Notes: a model not told the origin generated them from the letters alone. Positions 52,725-62,487 are shown, counted from the first letter of the stretch. The stretch: 64,000 nucleotides of DNA from Parablautia muri (GCF_009917485.1 NZ_QZDT01000001.1:186001-250000); one strand, 5' to 3'. Numbers and translations: made by a program.

Positions 52725-54139
52725 TCTCCTTCATCTTCAATGGGAAGGGAGAAGATAAATTCTGAGCCTACTCCTTCCGTGCTGATTACATTGATATGCT
52801 CTCCATGGGCATGAATAATTTCTTTGGTGATGGATAGGCCAAGTCCGGTTCCCTTTTTGTCCCTCCCTCTGGAAAGATCGGATTTGTAAAACCGGTCCCA
52901 AATCAGTTTTAAATTGTCTTTGGGAATGCCGATTCCCTTATCCTTTACGGATACAAAAACTTTATTGTGCTTTTCCGTGGTTTCAATCTTAATGATAGAA
53001 TCGGGATTGCTGAATTTAATGGCATTATCCAGCAGGTTATAGAGCACCTGCTGGATTTTTCCTATATCGGCATTGACAAACAGTTCATCGCCGGTGAGAA
53101 TCAGTTCTATGGCAATGGTCTTGTTCTTGCAGGTTCCTTCGAATGAGGCGGCAATGTTGCGTATAACCTTGTTGATATCAAAAATGCTTTTATCCAGCAT
53201 GATTCCCTTGGTATTTAAATTGTTTAAGGTAAGCAGACTGTTGGTGAGCTTGGTAAGCCGTTCTGTTTCATTTAGAACAATGTTCAGGTATTTTTCGTAA
53301 AGCTCGGGCGGTACGGTACCATCTAACATAGCTTCCAGATAACCCTTGATGGAGGTAAGGGGCGAACGAAAATCGTGGGAAACGTTTGCCACAAATTTTT
53401 TCTGGTCGTCTTCAGACCGGGCAATTTCGCTTGCCATGTAAGAAAGAGAGGCGGCCAGATATCCCATTTCATCCTCGCTGTCAATTTGAAATTCGTAGTG
53501 CATATTTCCTGCGGCATATTGTTCGGTTGCTTCGGTTATCTTGCGCAGAGGGAGGTAGACCATCTCCGTAAAGAAAATTAGGATAATCATAGAGAGCAGG
53601 AACAGGATAATCAGCATCAAATAAGAGATATTTAAAAGGCTGTTACAGGAGGCAGCGATATTGCTCATGGGATAATGTATCACCACATATCCCCTTACTT
53701 TATAATCTGAAGTAATGGGAGCAAATACACTAAGCTGTTCCTGGGTAAAGCTGCCAAAAAAATAGCCGATTGTGTAATAAGATTTTTCTGTAATCGTGGG
53801 GTCAAAGCCCTCAATCACTGTCTCGCTTTCCACATCAACGGGCGCCTGTGAATCCAGAATCATTCGACCGGAAGGATTGATAATCCACAGGTTTGCAGAA
53901 AGATAGGCATCTAGTGCGTCCAGCTGCTTTTTGACCGTGTCCAGAGAGGTTTCGTTATTGTAAAGGTCTGAAGCATAGGTGTTGGCAATTAGGGTAGCCT
54001 CACGATATAGCGCGTCCGCTTTTTCATATTTCAGATGCTCCATGGTCATGCTGTTTACAAAGGTCGCAACAATAATAAAACCAAAAACTCCAAATATAAA
54101 GTAAGCCAACAGGAACTTCAAGTAAAGGGTTTTTCTCAT
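52715..54139 (-). CDS. sensor histidine kinase
   Basis: 474 residues: membrane segment near 8-30, extracytoplasmic sensor (about 31-160), second segment near 165-190, HAMP linker (LPLRKITEATEQYAAGNM), HisKA with FVANVSHDFRSPLTSIKGYLEAML (phospho-His near 256), and HATPase_c with NLLDNAIKF, DKGIGIP and GTGLGLSI boxes. The start overlaps the regulator stop (TAATG). Resembles clostridial PhoR/VanS-like kinases; stimulus not deducible. Confidence 0.92.
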   Translation of the reverse strand: MRKTLYLKFLLAYFIFGVFGFIIVATFVNSMTMEHLKYEKADALYREATLIANTYASDLYNNETSLDTVKKQLDALDAYLSANLWIINPSGRMILDSQAPVDVESETVIEGFDPTITEKSYYTIGYFFGSFTQEQLSVFAPITSDYKVRGYVVIHYPMSNIAASCNSLLNISYLMLIILFLLSMIILIFFTEMVYLPLRKITEATEQYAAGNMHYEFQIDSEDEMGYLAASLSYMASEIARSEDDQKKFVANVSHDFRSPLTSIKGYLEAMLDGTVPPELYEKYLNIVLNETERLTKLTNSLLTLNNLNTKGIMLDKSIFDINKVIRNIAASFEGTCKNKTIAIELILTGDELFVNADIGKIQQVLYNLLDNAIKFSNPDSIIKIETTEKHNKVFVSVKDKGIGIPKDNLKLIWDRFYKSDLSRGRDKKGTGLGLSITKEIIHAHGEHINVISTEGVGSEFIFSLPIEDEGDGD

Positions 54140-54837
54140 TAGCGCACCTCAAACTTGTAGCCAATGCCCCAAATGGTTGCTATGCGCCAGCCGGCATGGT
54201 CACTTATTTTTTCCCGGAGCCTTTTGATATGCACGTCTACCGTTCTGGTATCTCCAATGTACTCATATCCCCAAATCTGGTCAAGAAGCTGCTCCCTCGT
54301 AAAAACATGATTCGGGGAGGAGGCAAGAAAATACAAAAGCTCTAGTTCCTTAGGAGGCATTTCTATGTGCTTTCCCTTATAAAGCACAGAATAATTGGTC
54401 TGGTTGATGGAAAGGTCAGGATATTCCACGCATTTAACATCCTGTGGTTGGGCTGCAGCGGGGGCGGGCTTATATCTGCGAAGCACTGCCTTTACCCGTG
54501 CAACTAGCTCCTTGGAGTCAAAGGGCTTTTCCATATAATCATCGGCACCCAATTCCAGTCCTAAAACCTTGTCAAAAATTTCCCCTTTGGCGGAAAGCAT
54601 GATAATAGGAATAGCGGATTTGGCACGGATTTCACGGCATACCTGATAACCGTCAATGCCAGGCAACATCAAATCCAGTAAAATTAAATTTGGTGCAAAA
54701 GATTCTGCAAGAACCAGGGCGCTTTCCCCATCTGCGGCAATCATGGTTTCAAAGCATTCCTTTGTCAGATACAGTGAAATTAATTCAGCAATATTGCTGT
54801 CATCATCTACAATTAATATTTTTTGTCTATTTACCAT
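54139..54837 (-). CDS. two-component response regulator, OmpR/PhoB family
   Basis: 232 residues: receiver domain (about 6-118) with DDD acidic pocket, phospho-Asp in LILLDLMLPG near 54 and Lys in YMEKPFD near 104, then an OmpR-type winged helix (about 130-230; VFTREQLLDQIWGYEYIGDTRTVDVHIKRLREKI). Acts with the kinase encoded immediately downstream. A 64-base gap separates it from mutS2, so a separate promoter is possible. Confidence 0.93.
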   Translation of the reverse strand: MVNRQKILIVDDDSNIAELISLYLTKECFETMIAADGESALVLAESFAPNLILLDLMLPGIDGYQVCREIRAKSAIPIIMLSAKGEIFDKVLGLELGADDYMEKPFDSKELVARVKAVLRRYKPAPAAAQPQDVKCVEYPDLSINQTNYSVLYKGKHIEMPPKELELLYFLASSPNHVFTREQLLDQIWGYEYIGDTRTVDVHIKRLREKISDHAGWRIATIWGIGYKFEVR

Positions 54838-54901
54838 TTAATTATGAATCTCCCCTATATATTGTATGCAAAACAATGCAGGTGATTTTTAGCTACTGTT
54901 T

Positions 54902-57283
54902 TTATTCCTTGAATGTAACAATTGTAACACCGGCATCACCCTCGCCGTATTCTCCCAAGCGGTATGACTTTACATATTTAATGCGTTTTAAATGACTGTG
55001 TACAGCACTTCGCAGGGCGCCGGTGCCTTTGCCATGTACCACTCTAACGGTGGAGAGATGGGACAGATAGGCATCGTCCAGATATTTGTCAAGCTCTGCA
55101 AGAGCTTCATCCACCGTGCGCCCGAGTAAATTGATTTCAGAAGAAATATTTAAAGCCTTTGACATTTTTACCTTACTGGTATGGCTTTTTTGTATAGCGG
55201 AAAGACCAGGGGGTGTTTCCTCCTCCAAGGGCGCCAAATCCTTTATATTTGCCTGGGAACGCATGATTCCGCATTGGACAAATACGTTTCCTTTGTGGTC
55301 GGGAAGGGAGCTTACCGTTCCCTTAAGTCCCATAGAGAGAATTTTGACACTGTCCCCTATTTTGATTTGCTCCGGCTTCAACTGTTTTTTCTTTTGAGGT
55401 TGTTTTTGAGTGAGGGTCAGCTTGTCGTTTTTTTTGCCAATTTCGCCGCGCAACCGTTCCCTGGTCTTTTCTAAATCCTTTAGGGAGGCGCCGGGACCGG
55501 CCTTTTGGTAGATGCGGATGGTTTCATCCGCCACATTTTTAGCTTCCTGTAAAATTTCCCGGGCCTGTTCGTTAGCCTGACGCAGGATGCGGTCCTTGGC
55601 GTTGTCAATTTTTTCATTTTTGGCTTGTAATTTTTCTTTTAAGGCTTTTACCTGCTCTTTATAGGAAGCAATTTCCAGGCGTTCCTTCTCTATGGTAAGA
55701 CGGCTGTTTTCCAAATCAGCGATCAGGTCTTCAAAGCTTTTTTCCTCAGTGGTAATCTGCTTTCTGGCAGCTTCTATGATATAGTCTGGCAGCCCTAACT
55801 TTGAGGAAATGGCAAAGGCATTGCTCTTGCCGGGAATACCGATTAAAAGTCTGTAGGTGGGAGCCAGCGTTTCCACATTAAACTCACAGCAGGCATTTTC
55901 CACAAAATCGGTAGATAAGGCATACACCTTAAGCTCACTGTAGTGAGTGGTGGCCATAGTACGGATGCCGCTTGTGTGAAGATGGTCTAAAATGGCAATA
56001 GCCAGGGCGGCGCCTTCCGTAGGGTCAGTGCCGGCGCCCAATTCATCAAACAGACATAAGGAATCTTCATCTGCATTTTTTAAAATGGAAACAATACTGG
56101 TCATATGGGAGGAAAAAGTACTAAGGCTCTGTTCAATGCTTTGCTCGTCCCCAATATCAGCATACACCTCCGTAAAAATGGAGAGCTCCGAGCGGTCTAA
56201 GGCTGGGATATGAAGGCCTGCCTGCCCCATCAGGGTAAAAAGTCCTACTGTTTTTAAAGAAACAGTTTTACCACCGGTGTTAGGGCCAGTGACAACTAAC
56301 AGGTCAAAATCCTTTCCAAGCGTAACGTCAATGGGAACCACCTTCTTCGGAGGAAGAAGGGGATGACGCCCTTTACGGATATGAATGTAATGCTCCCGGT
56401 TAAAAAGAGGCATGGTTGCATTTTCATCCATGGCAAGGGCAGCCTTGGCAAACACAAAATCCAAAAAGGTCATAATCCGCTGGTTTTCGGCGATTTCTAA
56501 AATATGGTTTGCCGTCTGGGCGCTTAAGTCAGCTAAGACGGCCTCGATTTCTTCCTTTTCTTTCAGTGCAAGCTCTTTTAGCTGATTGTTCAGGTTTACA
56601 ATCGCAGCAGGTTCAATAAAGAAGGTGGAGCCGGTGGAGGATTGGTCATGAATCATGCCGGGCACCTGACTTTTATATTCCGCCTTAACAGGAATACAGT
56701 ATCTGTTGTCCCGCATGGTGATGACTGCATCCTGTAGATAGCTTCGGTAGGAACCGTTTACCATACCGGCTAGCTGTGAATGAATTTTATCACCGGTTAA
56801 GGAGATGGAGCGCCTTACATGCTTCAGTCCCGGACTGGCATCATCTGCAATATCTTCTTCGGAAAGAATACAGCGGTTTATTTCATTTGCAAGAGTAGTA
56901 AGGGGTTCTAAGGCTTGGAAGTAGTTCGTAAGTGAAGTCTCCTTTTCCTCATCTCTTGGCCCTCTGCTGTAGGACTTAATTCTATTTACATTGTCAAGAA
57001 GACCTGCAATCTTCAAGAGTTCAGGGGCAGATAGGGTACTCCCAATTTCCAGAGAGCGCAGTGACATAGACACATCCCGGTTTCCGCCAAAGGAAGTGGA
57101 GCCCTTAGCAAAAAGCATAGAGAGGGCGTCCGCAGTTTCCCTCTGGGCTGTCTCGATAGCGTTAAGATCAGTGAAAGGCGTTAGCTCCTGACACATAGCC
57201 CTGCCAGGATCAGAGGACGCCTTCTGCGCTAATAAATTGATAATCTTTGTATATTCTAAAGTGTGTAAAACTTTTCCGTTCAT
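54902..57283 (-). CDS. mutS2: endonuclease MutS2
   Basis: 793 residues from the ATG ending at 57283 (AGAGGTATTT site; the frame is open 36 codons further but lacks a start signal). MutS core and lever domains, Walker A VTGPNTGGKTVSLKTVG near 330-346, CLFDELGAGTDPTEGAAL near 408-425, a coiled-coil (about 510-620) and C-terminal Smr domain with VRVVHGKGTGALR near 735. MutS2 counteracts homologous recombination and rescues collided ribosomes; it is not the mismatch repair protein. Confidence 0.95.
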   Translation of the reverse strand: MNGKVLHTLEYTKIINLLAQKASSDPGRAMCQELTPFTDLNAIETAQRETADALSMLFAKGSTSFGGNRDVSMSLRSLEIGSTLSAPELLKIAGLLDNVNRIKSYSRGPRDEEKETSLTNYFQALEPLTTLANEINRCILSEEDIADDASPGLKHVRRSISLTGDKIHSQLAGMVNGSYRSYLQDAVITMRDNRYCIPVKAEYKSQVPGMIHDQSSTGSTFFIEPAAIVNLNNQLKELALKEKEEIEAVLADLSAQTANHILEIAENQRIMTFLDFVFAKAALAMDENATMPLFNREHYIHIRKGRHPLLPPKKVVPIDVTLGKDFDLLVVTGPNTGGKTVSLKTVGLFTLMGQAGLHIPALDRSELSIFTEVYADIGDEQSIEQSLSTFSSHMTSIVSILKNADEDSLCLFDELGAGTDPTEGAALAIAILDHLHTSGIRTMATTHYSELKVYALSTDFVENACCEFNVETLAPTYRLLIGIPGKSNAFAISSKLGLPDYIIEAARKQITTEEKSFEDLIADLENSRLTIEKERLEIASYKEQVKALKEKLQAKNEKIDNAKDRILRQANEQAREILQEAKNVADETIRIYQKAGPGASLKDLEKTRERLRGEIGKKNDKLTLTQKQPQKKKQLKPEQIKIGDSVKILSMGLKGTVSSLPDHKGNVFVQCGIMRSQANIKDLAPLEEETPPGLSAIQKSHTSKVKMSKALNISSEINLLGRTVDEALAELDKYLDDAYLSHLSTVRVVHGKGTGALRSAVHSHLKRIKYVKSYRLGEYGEGDAGVTIVTFKE

Positions 57284-57492
57284 AAATACCTCTGTTGTTT
57301 GAATGAAATATTGTGATTTTGAACCTGAATAGAAAAATATAAAACTACCTAAGTATAACATATTTTTCACTGATACACTACCTAATTGCATTCCATATTA
57401 AGTTTTGATAAAATAAGCAGTAATAGTTTGTAACAGTCCGGTCAGGGAACCTATTACAATTGGTATCATGTCATATCAGGAAAGGAAAAAAC

Positions 57493-58890
57493 GTGACGGC
57501 TTTTATAGAAAAACATAGAAAACAGATATTCCGGATAATATTAGCAGCAGCATTTTTGATGATTTTGGCCTACAATTTTTTGACGCCATACCTGTCAGAT
57601 GATTATTCCTATGCGATTGCGGTGCGGGAGGCCAAATCCGTATGGGATTTGATAAAACAGCAGTATGGAGAATACTTGTCAAACAGCGGAAGGGTGATTG
57701 GCCAGTTCAATGTGCGGCTTTCCCTTGTATTTGATAAGTGGGTGTTTAACCTGGTAAACAGCTTTATGTTTATAGCGCTTGTACTTTTTATGTACGCCAA
57801 TATCCGCCGTAAAAAGAAATATGACATTTTTGTCCTTTTACTTATCATTACTTTCTTATGGAAATTTGCAGTAAGTTTTGGCCAGACCATGCTTTGGATA
57901 TGCGGAGCCTGTAATTACCTTTGGGGGAGTGTGTTTATTTTGGGGTTTGTGACCTTTTACAGGCATTTTTTGTATCATGCGGATAAAATAAAGCATCATT
58001 GGATGATAGCAGCCGGAGCATTTATGCTTGGTATAATAGCTGGCTGGTGCAACGAAAATACATCTGGTGGATGTTTGATGATGATATTATTATTCGGACT
58101 GAATTTTTGGTGGGATAGAAGAAAAAGGAAGGAAAAAAGTATTTATCCTTTTATGATTGCCGGCGTCCTTGGTATGTGCTGCGGAATGCTGGGAATGATT
58201 TCAGCGCCAGGCATAAGGAGCAGGAGCGCTACTATGTCAGAAGGTGAATATACGGGATTTGTGGGTCTTCTTTCCAGAATTTATAAAATAACGCTTAGCA
58301 TTAGGGAATTATTTTTTGTTGTAATCGTAATTACAATCATCGTACTTGTGATTCTGGTACTGCAAAAAAAATTGTGTAGCTTAAGGTTACTGCGCAATCA
58401 TGAAACGGTTATTTTTTTACTGGTGGCAACGGCCACATGTTATGCCCTTGCCCTTGCGCCTACTCCTGCGGACAGAGCGTATTTTGGGGCAGGTATTTTT
58501 CTGTTTGTAGGATGCATTCAGGGGATAGTTGACGTATCGGATACGGAACAGGTGGTCCGGGCCGCTAAGTACAGTCTGGTCAGTGTGCTGTGTGCATGGC
58601 TGTTCTTTGCTTATTTGGATAATCTGGTCAATCTGGCCAGAATATATAGAGAGGAGAAGGAGAGGATTGATTTAATCTGGGAAGAAAAGGGCGATCCCGA
58701 TGAAGATGGTATTTTGGTGATACCACAGTTTAGAGAGGCCTTTAAGAACCCTTATAGCAATGCTCATGAATCGGACTTGCAGGATGATAAAGATTATTGG
58801 ATTAATCTGTTTTATGAAGTTTACTATGATTTGGGAAATATTACGGCAATTCCAAGAGATGAATGGGAGGAGCAGTATGGAGAGGAATAA
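57493..58890 (+). CDS. DUF6056-like multi-pass membrane protein
   Basis: 465 residues from GTG 57493 (AGGAAAGG nine bases before; TTG 57460 is the far alternative). Starts with one membrane helix (about 16-35), then TPYLSDDYSYA and GRVIGQFNVR, the conserved acidic-loop opening of the DUF6056/GtrA-linked glucosyltransferase-like family, then about ten more helices and a hydrophilic C-terminus (about 400-465). The Asp pair after the first helix resembles GT-C glycosyltransferases. Function in wall-polymer glycosylation is inferred. Next gene overlaps its stop by one base. Confidence 0.65.
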   Translation: MTAFIEKHRKQIFRIILAAAFLMILAYNFLTPYLSDDYSYAIAVREAKSVWDLIKQQYGEYLSNSGRVIGQFNVRLSLVFDKWVFNLVNSFMFIALVLFMYANIRRKKKYDIFVLLLIITFLWKFAVSFGQTMLWICGACNYLWGSVFILGFVTFYRHFLYHADKIKHHWMIAAGAFMLGIIAGWCNENTSGGCLMMILLFGLNFWWDRRKRKEKSIYPFMIAGVLGMCCGMLGMISAPGIRSRSATMSEGEYTGFVGLLSRIYKITLSIRELFFVVIVITIIVLVILVLQKKLCSLRLLRNHETVIFLLVATATCYALALAPTPADRAYFGAGIFLFVGCIQGIVDVSDTEQVVRAAKYSLVSVLCAWLFFAYLDNLVNLARIYREEKERIDLIWEEKGDPDEDGILVIPQFREAFKNPYSNAHESDLQDDKDYWINLFYEVYYDLGNITAIPRDEWEEQYGEE

Positions 58891-59816
58891 TGGCTGTGAA
58901 ATGGAAACAATTAGGTAATAGTCCATGCAATTTGTGCCCCAGGGAATGTCAGGCAAGACGAAAAGACGGCCAGATGGGCTATTGCCTTTCGGATAACAGG
59001 ATTTTTGTAGCAAGGGCAGCGCTTCATATGTGGGAGGAACCCTGTATATCAGGAGAGAAGGGATCAGGTACGGTATTTTTTTCCGGCTGTAGTTTAAGAT
59101 GCGTTTATTGCCAAAATTATGAAATTGCAGCAGGCAAAAGAGGCAGACAGGTTTCCGTAACAGAGCTTGCAGAAATTTTTTTAGAGCTCCAGGCAAAGGG
59201 GGCGGCCAATATTAATCTTGTGACGCCGGACCATTATATAGACCAGATTGCATCAGCTGTTTTGGCAGCAAGGGATATGGGGCTTACCCTGCCAATGGTA
59301 TATAATGGAAGTGGGTATGAAAAAAGAGAGGTAATAAAAAATTTAACAGGAATTGTGGATGTTTTTTTGACAGATTTTAAGTATATGGATGAAGATTTAG
59401 CGGAAAAATATTCTAAAGCCCCTGATTATCCGTCTGTTGCGGCGGCAGCGCTTGAAGAAATGATGCAGATAGCGGGAGAGGCCGCATTTGACGAAAAGGG
59501 TATGATGCAAAAGGGAATTATTGTAAGACATCTGATTTTGCCGGGGCATAAGAAAAATGCAAAAGCGGTTGTAAAATATCTGTATGAAACCTATAAGGAC
59601 AGGATCTATCTTAGTTTAATGAACCAATATACACCTTTTGCAAAAGTTATGGAAGACTCTGATCATAAGGAATTGTGCAGAAAGGTAACAAAGCGGGAGT
59701 ATGAGGCTGTTGTAGCGTATGCCATAGATTTAGGGGTCAAAAATGCTTTTATTCAGGAAGGAGATACTGCCAGGGAAAGTTTTGTGCCGCAGTTTGATTT
59801 AAATTTTCATGTATAA
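58890..59816 (+). CDS. radical SAM protein, pyruvate formate-lyase activase-like
   Basis: 308 residues from ATG 58890 (GGAGAGG upstream). An N-terminal Cys motif (CNLCPRECQARRKDGQMGYC, about 12-31) precedes the radical SAM cluster CSLRCVYC near 66-73. LVTPDHYID, VYNGSGYEK and LTDFKYMDEDLAEKYSKAPDY are typical of the YgkA/PflX-type activase-related subgroup. It would make a 5'-deoxyadenosyl radical; the partner glycyl-radical enzyme is not in the window. Fused in one unit with the DUF6056-like gene. Confidence 0.87.
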   Translation: MAVKWKQLGNSPCNLCPRECQARRKDGQMGYCLSDNRIFVARAALHMWEEPCISGEKGSGTVFFSGCSLRCVYCQNYEIAAGKRGRQVSVTELAEIFLELQAKGAANINLVTPDHYIDQIASAVLAARDMGLTLPMVYNGSGYEKREVIKNLTGIVDVFLTDFKYMDEDLAEKYSKAPDYPSVAAAALEEMMQIAGEAAFDEKGMMQKGIIVRHLILPGHKKNAKAVVKYLYETYKDRIYLSLMNQYTPFAKVMEDSDHKELCRKVTKREYEAVVAYAIDLGVKNAFIQEGDTARESFVPQFDLNFHV

Positions 59817-59886
59817 TAAGCCTTCTTTTACAAATAATAGTACAAGAGTAATTTTTTACTATTAGCGTAAATGGAGGTTTATTTTT

Positions 59887-60432
59887 ATGAAAGCTACAGG
59901 TATTGTGAGACGTATAGACGACTTAGGCCGTATTGTAATACCCAAGGAAATCAGACGGACCCTCCGAATTCGGGAAAGTGACCCGCTTGAAATTTTTACT
60001 GACAGGGAAGGCGAGATTATATTAAAAAAATATTCGCCCATTGGTGAAATGAATACATTTGCAAAACAATATGCAGAAAGCTTAGCACAGGTGTCAGGCA
60101 GGACAGCCCTGATTGCAGACAGAGATCAGTTCATTGCAGTGTCGGGAGGCTATAAAAGTATTCTTGGTAAATCCATCAGTAAAGAATTGGAGGAAAAGCT
60201 AAATAAGAGGGAAATGCTGATTGCCTCAAAGGAGGATTCCAATTTTATCCCGATTACACAGGATGTAACCGATGAATTTTATCAGGAGGCAATTAGTCCT
60301 ATTATCTGTGAGGGAGATATGATTGGCGGTGTAGTGCTGATTGATAATGGAGAGAAAGGAAAAATGGGAGAGGTAGAACAAAAGCTGATTCAGTCGGCAG
60401 CAGGTTTTTTGGGAAGACAGATGGAACAATAA
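59887..60432 (+). CDS. spoVT: stage V sporulation protein T (AbrB/GAF regulator)
   Basis: 181 residues. AbrB-type DNA-binding swapped hairpin MKATGIVRRIDDLGRIVIPKEIRRTLRI at the N-terminus (1-50) and a GAF-like C-terminal domain (about 60-178). SpoVT acts in the forespore under sigma-G and tunes late spore genes. GGAGG before the ATG. Presence of the gene is direct evidence that the species belongs to the spore-forming lineage. Confidence 0.92.
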   Translation: MKATGIVRRIDDLGRIVIPKEIRRTLRIRESDPLEIFTDREGEIILKKYSPIGEMNTFAKQYAESLAQVSGRTALIADRDQFIAVSGGYKSILGKSISKELEEKLNKREMLIASKEDSNFIPITQDVTDEFYQEAISPIICEGDMIGGVVLIDNGEKGKMGEVEQKLIQSAAGFLGRQMEQ

Positions 60433-60447
60433 GCTTAGCGGGAACAA

Positions 60448-60477
60448 AAAAGGGCTGCCGGGAGCAGTCCTTTTAAA
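60448..60477. terminator. bidirectional terminator after spoVT
   Basis: 11-base stem AAAAGGGCTGC/GCAGTCCTTTT (one G-U), 5-base loop, between convergent spoVT and the C39-like gene. Confidence 0.8.
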
Positions 60478-60511
60478 TGAAAGGTACAATAATTTATGAT
60501 ACGAAGTATAT

Positions 60512-61120
60512 TTAAGTAAGCGCCGTATTGAACATAACCAAAGCCAGCCTGAGAGAAAAGTCTCCCATTTCATAATAATTTCTGGTGGTACGATTCAGGC
60601 GTTCCATAGATACGGAACGGTTGGCCTTTTTAGGCTGGTCTGTGATAAAAGAAATTTCTTCCGTAAAATATTCTTCATCTAATTCCGGGTCATTTAATTC
60701 CTCGTAAAAAGGATCAAAGAGTAAAACCCGGTCTTTTTCAATACCTGTTAACAGAACATAATGATCTACACCCAAAAAAAGGTGCACCAAAACAACACCA
60801 CCAGCTGCAAGGGCTTTGGTAATGGGACTATCCGGCGTGACTGTTACAATCTCCCCGGAATAGTACTCGCAGTGGAGAGGGAAATTTCTGGTTTCTCCAT
60901 AGTGGTTTAACCAACAGGACAGAAAGTCTATGGCAGAAGGAGAGGTACCGTGCTTACCAGGGTCACCTGATTCGTTACAGGTATCTAAACAATAAAGCAT
61001 GATAAACTTCACCAAGTCAGGATGAATATCCTCCCGCTCAAAAAGGTATCGTATGCCGTTCAGAACGGTAACAGGTCCGCAGTCGTATTCGGATGTCTGA
61101 TAGTTCAACAGATTTTTCAT
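60512..61120 (-). CDS. C39-like cysteine peptidase-fold protein, stand-alone
   Basis: 202 residues from the ATG ending at 61120 (GGGGGATTAAG before it). The opening LLNYQTSEYDCGPVTVLNGIRYLF has the family catalytic Cys (near 11) with the usual Gly-Pro after it; GVVLVHLFLGVDHYVLLTGIEKDRVLLFDPFYEEL carries the catalytic His and a following Asp. C39 peptidases normally form the leader-processing domain of bacteriocin ABC exporters. No transporter domain and no substrate peptide gene is next to it, so it could be a BtrH-type or peptide-modifying relative. No signal peptide. Confidence 0.7.
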   Translation of the reverse strand: MKNLLNYQTSEYDCGPVTVLNGIRYLFEREDIHPDLVKFIMLYCLDTCNESGDPGKHGTSPSAIDFLSCWLNHYGETRNFPLHCEYYSGEIVTVTPDSPITKALAAGGVVLVHLFLGVDHYVLLTGIEKDRVLLFDPFYEELNDPELDEEYFTEEISFITDQPKKANRSVSMERLNRTTRNYYEMGDFSLRLALVMFNTALT

Positions 61121-61302
61121 CTTAATCCCCCATACTTCCAATCGCCCGCAAATTGTATGTATACAAAATACATTATGCGAAAAGTACAAATTTAATGCAA
61201 AGTGATTGTAATATAACGCTATTTGGGACATTTGTCAAGAATTCACAGATTATGTCTATACATGTTATTTTTTGGTAATTTATAAAAGAATAAATTTCAT
61301 GT

Positions 61303-61365
61303 TTGACAGAGAATGTGAATTGGAATATAATTTTAAACATACTAATCATACTAATTAAGTAGGGA
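61303..61365 (+). promoter_or_regulatory. cysK promoter and operator-like repeats
   Basis: Perfect promoter TTGACA (61303-61308), 17 bases, TATAAT (61326-61331). At the start site lie two abutting copies of CATACTAAT (61338-61346, 61347-61355) followed by TAAGTAGGGA, giving TACT-AATTA-AGTA symmetry. This looks like an Rrf2/CymR-type cysteine-regulator site. Confidence 0.65.
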
Positions 61366-61387
61366 ATAAAATTTTGGGAGGATGAAT

Positions 61388-62329
61388 ATGAGTAAAATCA
61401 AGGAAAGCGCTTTGGAGCTAATTGGCAGCACACCTATTTTAAAATTAAACCGTTATGCGCAAAAGGCGGGCGCTGCGCAAGCGACTATTTTAGCAAAACT
61501 GGAATATTTAAATCCGGCAGGCTCTGTCAAGGACAGGGTTGCATTGGCTATGATAGAGGATGCGGAGAAAAATGGAATCTTAAAACCGGGCGCAACGATT
61601 ATTGAGCCTACGTCTGGTAATACGGGTATTGGTCTTGCAGCAGTGGCAGCAATCAAGGGATACAAGGCAATTTTGACACTACCTGATACAATGAGTATGG
61701 AACGTAGGAATCTGCTTGGGGCTTATGGGGCGGAGCTGGTGCTTACAGAAGGAGCGAAGGGGATGACAGGCGCCATTGCGAAAGCGAAAGAGCTTAAAGA
61801 ATCCATTCCAGGTGCGGTTATTTTGGGACAGTTTGAGAATTACGCAAACCCGAAAGCTCATCGGGAGCGTACAGGGCCGGAAATATGGGAGCAGACAGAT
61901 GGAAAGGTAGATATTTTTGTAGCAGGTGTTGGAACTGGCGGAACGATTACCGGTGTGGGAGAGTATCTGAAAGCCCAAAACCCTGCGGTAAAGATTGTTG
62001 CGGTGGAACCTGCTTCCAGTCCGGTACTTTCAAAAGGAACCGCAGGACCTCACAAAATCCAGGGAATAGGAGCGGGCTTTGTGCCAGATATATTAAATAC
62101 GGAAGTCTATGATGAAATTATTGCCATTGAAAATGAAGATGCATTTGCAGAAGGAAAGGCATTTGCGGTAAGTGAAGGCATCCTGGTAGGTATTTCCTCC
62201 GGAGCAGCCCTGAAGGCAGCAGCCATTCTGGCCAAAAGATCTGAAAATGCAGGAAAAATAATCGTAGTTCTGCTGCCGGATTCCGGAGACCGGTATTTAT
62301 CTACCCCTTTATTTAGTGGCAATCATTAA
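61388..62329 (+). CDS. cysK: cysteine synthase A (O-acetylserine sulfhydrylase)
   Basis: 313 residues from ATG 61388 (GGGAGG six bases before; ATG 61382 too close). PLP enzyme: Lys in NPAGSVKDRVA near 41, substrate loop PTSGNTGIGLA near 68, GTGGTITGVGEYL near 178, Ser/Gly tail SSGAALKAA near 262. Makes cysteine from O-acetylserine and sulfide. Strong consensus promoter, single gene; cysE is not adjacent. Confidence 0.94.
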   Translation: MSKIKESALELIGSTPILKLNRYAQKAGAAQATILAKLEYLNPAGSVKDRVALAMIEDAEKNGILKPGATIIEPTSGNTGIGLAAVAAIKGYKAILTLPDTMSMERRNLLGAYGAELVLTEGAKGMTGAIAKAKELKESIPGAVILGQFENYANPKAHRERTGPEIWEQTDGKVDIFVAGVGTGGTITGVGEYLKAQNPAVKIVAVEPASSPVLSKGTAGPHKIQGIGAGFVPDILNTEVYDEIIAIENEDAFAEGKAFAVSEGILVGISSGAALKAAAILAKRSENAGKIIVVLLPDSGDRYLSTPLFSGNH

Positions 62330-62389
62330 AGATTTCATTTGAATGATTGTGCTGCAGAGGGCATTTTTCAGTAATTATTATTGAAAATA

Positions 62390-62418
62390 TTGACAATTTA
62401 ATACTGTAACAGTATAAT
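62390..62418 (+). promoter_or_regulatory. consensus promoter with embedded palindrome
   Basis: TTGACA (62390-62395), exactly 17 bases, TATAAT (62413-62418). The spacer and -10 are overlaid by the perfect 15-base palindrome ATACTGT-A-ACAGTAT (62401-62415), an operator placed where a bound repressor would block RNA polymerase. Confidence 0.75.
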
Positions 62419-62487
62419 GAACCAACTAAAATAAATGGGATCGGATTTTTCAGAATCCGGTGGTTTGTAATGGAGGAGCAGCGTATT

